This document shows positions 6,610 through 9,400 of a stretch of DNA of 9,400 nt, in pieces (positions within the stretch are counted from its first letter, which is position 1; each line of letters starts with the position of its first letter). The stretch spans positions 1 to 9,400 of the forward strand of contig JAISWN010000066.1 in the NCBI GenBank assembly GCA_031271075.1. Direction: 5' to 3'. The DNA is from Treponema sp. (lineage in GTDB: Bacteria > Spirochaetota > Spirochaetia > Treponematales > Breznakiellaceae). Made by a program: the position numbers and the translations under genes. The notes beneath the pieces are model-generated. The model was not told the origin of the DNA, made no database searches, and worked only from the letters and a program-made list of their open reading frames with translations.

Positions 6610-7226
6610 ACAGGCTGTTTCGCCTCCTCTGTGTCTTTGTGTTTTTCCGCTGCTGTGCCTTCTTATCCGCCGCCGATACTTTCACCTTCAGGGCGGACAA
6701 AATGACCGGAAGCCGGGCATCGGGGAAGGAGATCACCATTCTGACGGGAAACGCCGAAGTGCGCTCCGATAACCTGATCCTCCGGGCAAGCAGGATTGAA
6801 ATCCAGGGGGAGGACAGCCAGTTTATCGACTGTACCGGCAATGTCTGGGGCCGGGAAGAAGACAAGGATATCTACTTTCAGACCGACCGGCTCCGTTATG
6901 ACCGGAAGCTGAAAATCGCCCGGCTTGAAGGCAACTCCAGCCTGGAGGACAAGAAAAACGAATTGGTTGCCAGAGGGCGTTTTATTGAATACGATGACCA
7001 GGCGGAGGTGGCGGTGTTTCAGATTTCTGTGCGGCTTTTCAAAGACGACATGGTATGCCGTTCGGAATACGCGGTGTACCGGCGAACAGAAGAACTGCTG
7101 GAGCTTTCGGGTTTTCCGGTGGTGTACAAAAAAGACGATGAATTCCGGGCCGACCGTATCCGCGTAGACCTGGATACCGATGACGTTTCCATGGAAGGAG
7201 CCGTGGCGGGCTCCATAAAAAACTGA
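6606..7226 (+). CDS. lptA: LptA/OstA-like periplasmic lipid-transport protein
   Basis: This 206-residue protein has a cleavable-type signal peptide (hydrophobic 5-20, cleavage likely after SAA near 23) and then repeated beta-strand pairs of the OstA/LptA jelly-roll type: '[10 protein letters not shown]', '[20 protein letters not shown]', and '[11 protein letters not shown]...[20 protein letters not shown]'. LptA molecules stack into a bridge carrying lipopolysaccharide-type lipid across the periplasm. It starts in the ATGA overlap with lptC, so its translation is probably coupled, and lptB follows after two bases. The assignment rests on fold pattern and context. Treponemes such as T. pallidum are known to lack classical lipopolysaccharide, so the cargo is probably another outer-leaflet lipid, which is inference. 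Confidence 0.8.
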   Translation: MNRLFRLLCVFVFFRCCAFLSAADTFTFRADKMTGSRASGKEITILTGNAEVRSDNLILRASRIEIQGEDSQFIDCTGNVWGREEDKDIYFQTDRLRYDRKLKIARLEGNSSLEDKKNELVARGRFIEYDDQAEVAVFQISVRLFKDDMVCRSEYAVYRRTEELLELSGFPVVYKKDDEFRADRIRVDLDTDDVSMEGAVAGSIKN

Positions 7227-7228
7227 AC

Positions 7229-7978
7229 ATGACCAGCCAAGGCCCCGTTTATTCCCATGTACTTGTGGTAGCGGATCTCCATAAAAAATTCGGCCGCAAG
7301 GAAGTAGTCCGGGGCGTAAACTTTTCCATGACCAACGGAGAGGTGGCCGGGCTCCTGGGCCCCAACGGCGCGGGGAAGACCACCATCTTTTACATGATCG
7401 TGGGTTTCTACCATCCCAGTTCCGGAATTGTTACCATGGACGGCGTAGATATTACCGCCAAGCCCATGTTCCGCCGGGCTCGGCTGGGCATTGCCTATCT
7501 TCCCCAGGAAGCCTCTATCTTCCGCAAGCTTACGGTGGAGCAAAATATCCGGGCCATTCTGGAGAGCCGCAGAGATATTAACAAATCCCAAAAGAAGGAA
7601 AGGCTGGAATCCCTGCTGGAGGAATTCGGCATAGAGCGCATCCGGAAGCAGTACGGCTTTACCCTTTCCGGCGGGGAGCGGCGGCGTACCGAAATAGCCC
7701 GTGCCCTGGCCACGGAACCCAAATTTCTCCTCCTGGATGAACCCTTCGCCGGGATCGATCCCATCGCGGTCTACGAAATAAAACAGATCATCCGCCGCCT
7801 CGCGGAGAAGGACATCGGCATCCTCATCACCGACCACAATGTACGGGACACCCTGGAGATAACCACCGAAGCTTTCATCATCGCCGATGGAAACATTGTC
7901 GCCCAGGGCGGCAGGGAAGAGATCCTTAACAACGAAATGGTGCGGGCAGTCTACCTGGGAAACGAATTCAAGATGTAG
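7229..7978 (+). CDS. lptB: Lipid export ABC transporter ATP-binding protein LptB
   Basis: This 249-residue cytoplasmic ATPase would power extraction of lipid from the inner membrane together with LptF/LptG, which are not in this window. All ABC motifs are intact: Walker [10 protein letters not shown] (44-52), Q-loop Gln93 in YLPQEAS, signature LSGGE (146-150), Walker B FLLLDEP (166-172) and switch His203 in TDHNV. The LptB-specific pattern [16 protein letters not shown] and the ending AQGGREEIL...VYLGNEF separate it from other ABC ATPases. It starts two bases after lptA ends, with no clear Shine-Dalgarno sequence, so translation is probably coupled to lptA. About 12 residues before the ABC core are extra relative to typical LptB; an internal GTG at 7265 would be an alternative start. 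In many bacteria rpoN follows lptB; here it does not. Confidence 0.95.
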   Translation: MTSQGPVYSHVLVVADLHKKFGRKEVVRGVNFSMTNGEVAGLLGPNGAGKTTIFYMIVGFYHPSSGIVTMDGVDITAKPMFRRARLGIAYLPQEASIFRKLTVEQNIRAILESRRDINKSQKKERLESLLEEFGIERIRKQYGFTLSGGERRRTEIARALATEPKFLLLDEPFAGIDPIAVYEIKQIIRRLAEKDIGILITDHNVRDTLEITTEAFIIADGNIVAQGGREEILNNEMVRAVYLGNEFKM

Positions 7979-8022
7979 GGCTGTCCGTATGCCGGAGGTA
8001 TTTCTTAAACACGACAGTAGAG

Positions 8023-8050
8023 TTGTTCGGAAACTTCAGTTTCCGAACAA
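8023..8050. repeat. Perfect 13-bp inverted repeat, likely dispersed palindromic element
   Basis: TTGTTCGGAAACT (8023-8035) is exactly complemented by AGTTTCCGAACAA (8038-8050), with only TC between. No T-run follows, so it is a poor rho-independent terminator, although it could act as a 3' stabilising hairpin for the lpt transcript that ends 45 bases earlier. I recall similar GTTCGGAAACTTCAG-type palindromes from treponeme intergenic regions. Copy number cannot be checked here. Confidence 0.7.
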
Positions 8051-8251
8051 ATTCCGCTGAAATCATCCCGCAGGACTGGCCGATAGATTTATACGGCAAG
8101 GTGAAATTCAACAGCATCGCCTGCATTTTAGAAACAAGGAGCGGTTTAAGACCGCCATCTTATTCCACCTGGGGAATTTGAACATGGACCCTTCCACCAT
8201 TTAGCCGGAAGATCCAATTCAATCTACTAGTTACTCTCCATGTCGGGCACA

Positions 8252-8289
8252 CCAAAAAAGGGCAGTGGGTGACTACGCCACCCACTGCC
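8252..8289 (-). terminator. Rho-independent terminator of the lipoprotein gene
   Basis: GGCAGTGGGTG (8261-8271) pairs perfectly with CACCCACTGCC (8279-8289) around a seven-base loop. Read on the minus strand the stem is followed by CC/T6 (complement of 8252-8259), the classic layout. It lies 27 bases past the stop codon at 8317. Confidence 0.88.
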
Positions 8290-8316
8290 GGAAAGTGTCA
8301 GGTGCTTATGCGGCGG

Positions 8317-9024
8317 CTATTTTTTTAAATAGTTTCCCGGTCCAAAACCGGAATTGTTAGTACCGGTAAGGGTGAGCTTATTACCCCCAATATTGAAGGT
8401 GATCGACTCACTGGCTTTTATGCCGCCGGGAAATATCATGGTGATTTGATTACCGTCGACAGTGAAGGTGTACCCCGAGTCTGCACCACCAATCAGCAAC
8501 GTTCCGTTACTTCTGAATTCATACGCAACAATTATATCCTCGTATTGGTCAAGCACGCCATTGCTGTTGGCATCGCTATACCAGACCGCTATAAGCTCGT
8601 CTGGAATGTCGCTTCCTGGGGGGTTATCGCCGCCACCACCGCTGGTAATCTTGTATAACGGAACATCTGTTATATACATAAAGTAAAAGTAAAGCGTTCC
8701 GGTCGGATTTGAAAGGGTAAGTTTTCCTGATCCGGATATCGAATAGGTTACAGAGCCGCTCTCACCACCACTACTGAAAGTTAACGTGGTTCCGATTACA
8801 CTCCAGGCGCCGGATAGGGTACTTAGGTAGCCGGATCCGTCCGCATTTATTATAAGCTGCGGTGTGCTCGATGTGCTAACGGGATCCCAGCTTCCGACAA
8901 GATCTGCGGGAATAAAAGGGCCGCTGGAGCTATCGTCGTCCTCGGTGGGACACCCGGTAAGAACCAGACCGAATGCAAGCGTCAAGGCCAACATTCCCAA
9001 CAGAAACAGGCTGCTTTTCTTCAT
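8317..9024 (-). CDS. Lipoprotein of unknown function with two beta-rich domains and an EF-hand-like loop
   Basis: I do not recognise a named family. The 235-residue protein starts with a type II signal peptide (MKKSSLFLLG..., lipobox LTGC, Cys25), then a Ser/Asp-rich linker. Two similar domains follow, about 41-107 and 142-222, joined by a Gly/Pro-rich hinge (128-139). Each domain begins with a 'D(L/E)L(V/I)xxW' motif, has a 'NxDGxG / RSNGT' turn, and ends with a 'SGKLTLS / GGNKLTLT' strand, so the gene looks like an old internal duplication of a small lipocalin-like beta sheet domain. The second copy contains DANSNGVLDQYE (151-162), which fits the EF-hand calcium loop. AAGGGAG (complement of 9032-9038) lies before the ATG, and a strong terminator follows. 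Base composition is lower in GC than in the neighbouring core genes. Probably exported to a membrane surface; the role is unknown. Confidence 0.85.
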   Translation of the reverse strand: MKKSSLFLLGMLALTLAFGLVLTGCPTEDDDSSSGPFIPADLVGSWDPVSTSSTPQLIINADGSGYLSTLSGAWSVIGTTLTFSSGGESGSVTYSISGSGKLTLSNPTGTLYFYFMYITDVPLYKITSGGGGDNPPGSDIPDELIAVWYSDANSNGVLDQYEDIIVAYEFRSNGTLLIGGADSGYTFTVDGNQITMIFPGGIKASESITFNIGGNKLTLTGTNNSGFGPGNYLKK

Positions 9025-9103
9025 AGCAACACTCCCTTGCGTTTAAGGTCCGCGTGACCGTTGTGTAGTGATGCTTCACGGCAACGCGCCGTAAAATACA
9101 AAA

Positions 9104-9131
9104 GCCGGTATCCCCGCATGGGAGACCCGGC
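9104..9131 (-). terminator. Terminator-like hairpin in the lipoprotein leader (possible attenuator)
   Basis: On the minus strand GCC-GGT-TCCC pairs with GGGA-ACC-GGC (one bulge, one mismatch, loop ATGCG) and is followed by TTTTGTATTTT. This has the form of an intrinsic terminator, but no gene lies upstream on that strand within the window. It sits 80 bases before the lipoprotein ATG, so it either ends a transcript entering from beyond 9400 or attenuates the lipoprotein mRNA. Confidence 0.45.
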
Positions 9132-9261
9132 GATTGTTTCGGAAAAAGGAGAAAAAACAGCTGTTCCGCCGCGAAGAGTCCTCGGGCGGGCAGTTTGGGT
9201 AATATGGGTAAAGAAAGAAATCCGCCGTAGCGGAAGGGCTTATGTTCTGGTAAACCTATCT

Positions 9262-9278
9262 GGGGGGGGGGGGGGGGG
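9262..9278. repeat. Homopolymer run of 17 G
   Basis: Seventeen consecutive G (17 C on the lipoprotein strand) lie 238-254 bases upstream of the lipoprotein start codon. Runs this long are prone to slippage. In T. pallidum poly-G tracts near tpr promoters are known to vary in length and affect expression. It could also be an artefact of sequencing or assembly. Confidence 0.9.
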
Positions 9279-9361
9279 TAAAAATAATTAAAAATTAAAC
9301 CCTAACACCCCAAAAAAAACCCCGAAAAAATGCCAAAAACCAAAAAAAAAAACCAAAATTT
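9279..9361. repeat. Low-complexity A/C-rich, almost G-free stretch
   Basis: From the end of the G-run to 9361 the plus strand has only two G and consists of A-runs (up to 11) broken by C-runs. This composition is unlike anything else in the window. It begins exactly where the G-run ends, which suggests a shared cause, either biological low-complexity DNA or poor-quality sequence. Confidence 0.7.
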
Positions 9362-9364
9362 GAA

Positions 9365-9391
9365 TTGACAAGTTATTTTTTGCTTTAAAAA
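9365..9391 (+). promoter_or_regulatory. Possible promoter pointing out of the window
   Basis: A perfect -35 hexamer TTGACA (9365-9370) is followed after 15 bases by TAAAAA (9386-9391), which matches the -10 at four positions. The spacer is short. It would serve a plus-strand gene beyond 9400 that is not visible. Confidence 0.22.
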
Positions 9392-9400
9392 ACGTGGTTA

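Larger units (their letters stand above)
7979..8316. other. Gene-free region after lptB
   Basis: Besides the palindrome (8023-8050) and the terminator at its right end (8252-8289), the stretch has a small hairpin GCGGT-TTAAG-ACCGC (8141-8155) and short open frames. One runs 8061-8204 on the plus strand (47 codons, ending LNMDPSTI, no start codon and no recognised family). Another is a 23-codon frame from an ATG at 7989, which runs through the palindrome. Neither is called as a gene. The region may be eroded accessory DNA. Confidence 0.45.
9025..9400. other. Gene-free region upstream of the lipoprotein gene
   Basis: It contains the lipoprotein ribosome binding site (9032-9038), the terminator-like hairpin (9104-9131), a small hairpin TCCGC-CGTA-GCGGA (near 9222-9235), the G17 run and the A/C-rich stretch. 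A 76-codon plus-strand frame (9061-9291) runs into the G-run and ends in poly-Gly; it is rejected as coding. No convincing promoter for the lipoprotein gene is seen between the hairpin and its start codon. Confidence 0.5.

Noticed and set aside
7019..7837. Minus-strand open frame of 272 codons across lptA and lptB
   Set aside because: It is antisense to two well-supported genes and has no recognisable motifs.
9104..9131. 3' part of a 5S rRNA (GGGTCTCCCATGCG resembles 5S sequence)
   Set aside because: The flanking sequence does not continue as 5S rRNA on either side; the match is limited to the hairpin.
9061..9291. Plus-strand 76-codon frame ending in a poly-Gly run
   Set aside because: Its C-terminus is encoded by the G homopolymer, it lacks a Shine-Dalgarno sequence, and it crosses two hairpins.
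1..9400. CRISPR array, toxin-antitoxin pair, prophage or other defence system
   Set aside because: There are no regularly spaced direct repeats, no cas, toxin, integrase or phage structural genes; all sizeable genes are accounted for by core functions and one unknown lipoprotein.

Overview
The window looks like chromosomal DNA of a spirochaete, most likely a moderately GC-rich Treponema of the insect-gut type. This is inferred from three things: lipoproteins with spirochaete-style lipoboxes (LTGC, LSSC, LAGC), a CheR-CheB pair, and a lipoprotein-type LptC followed by LptA and LptB, read without a database search. The density of genes, the short intergenic gaps and the good ribosome binding sites suggest ordinary core chromosome, with accessory or scrambled DNA at both ends.

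Layout. Bases 1-332 hold no intact gene: two strong hairpin repeats and the C-terminal tail of what looks like a dead Rpn/PD-(D/E)XK-type gene. The minus strand then carries a small nitroreductase (333-887) and, across a 236-base gap with a perfect 16-base palindrome and a possible insertion-sequence end, a three-gene same-strand run read leftward: cheR (4186 to 3365), cheB (3354 to 2200) and a lipid-anchored VanY-type D,D-carboxypeptidase (2158 to 1124). CheR and CheB would methylate and demethylate chemoreceptors; the carboxypeptidase would trim peptidoglycan.

Divergent from cheR, the plus strand carries pyrG (CTP synthase, 4298-5914) and a tightly packed lptC-lptA-lptB set (5965-7978) for outer-membrane lipid export. 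lptC and lptA overlap by ATGA, and lptB starts two bases after lptA ends. Both sides of the cheR/pyrG divide have near-consensus sigma-70 promoters with 17-base spacers placed so close to the start codon that both mRNAs are predicted to be leaderless or nearly so. This is the most interesting regulatory feature of the window.

After lptB comes a 338-base non-coding stretch with a 13-bp palindromic repeat and an intrinsic terminator. That terminator serves the minus-strand gene 8317-9024, a lipoprotein of unknown function built from two similar beta-rich domains, the second carrying a canonical EF-hand-like calcium loop. Upstream of it lie a terminator-like hairpin in the leader, a run of 17 G and an almost G-free A/C-rich stretch reaching the window edge. 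The run of G is either a slippage-prone tract of the kind used for phase variation in treponemes or a sequencing/assembly artefact.
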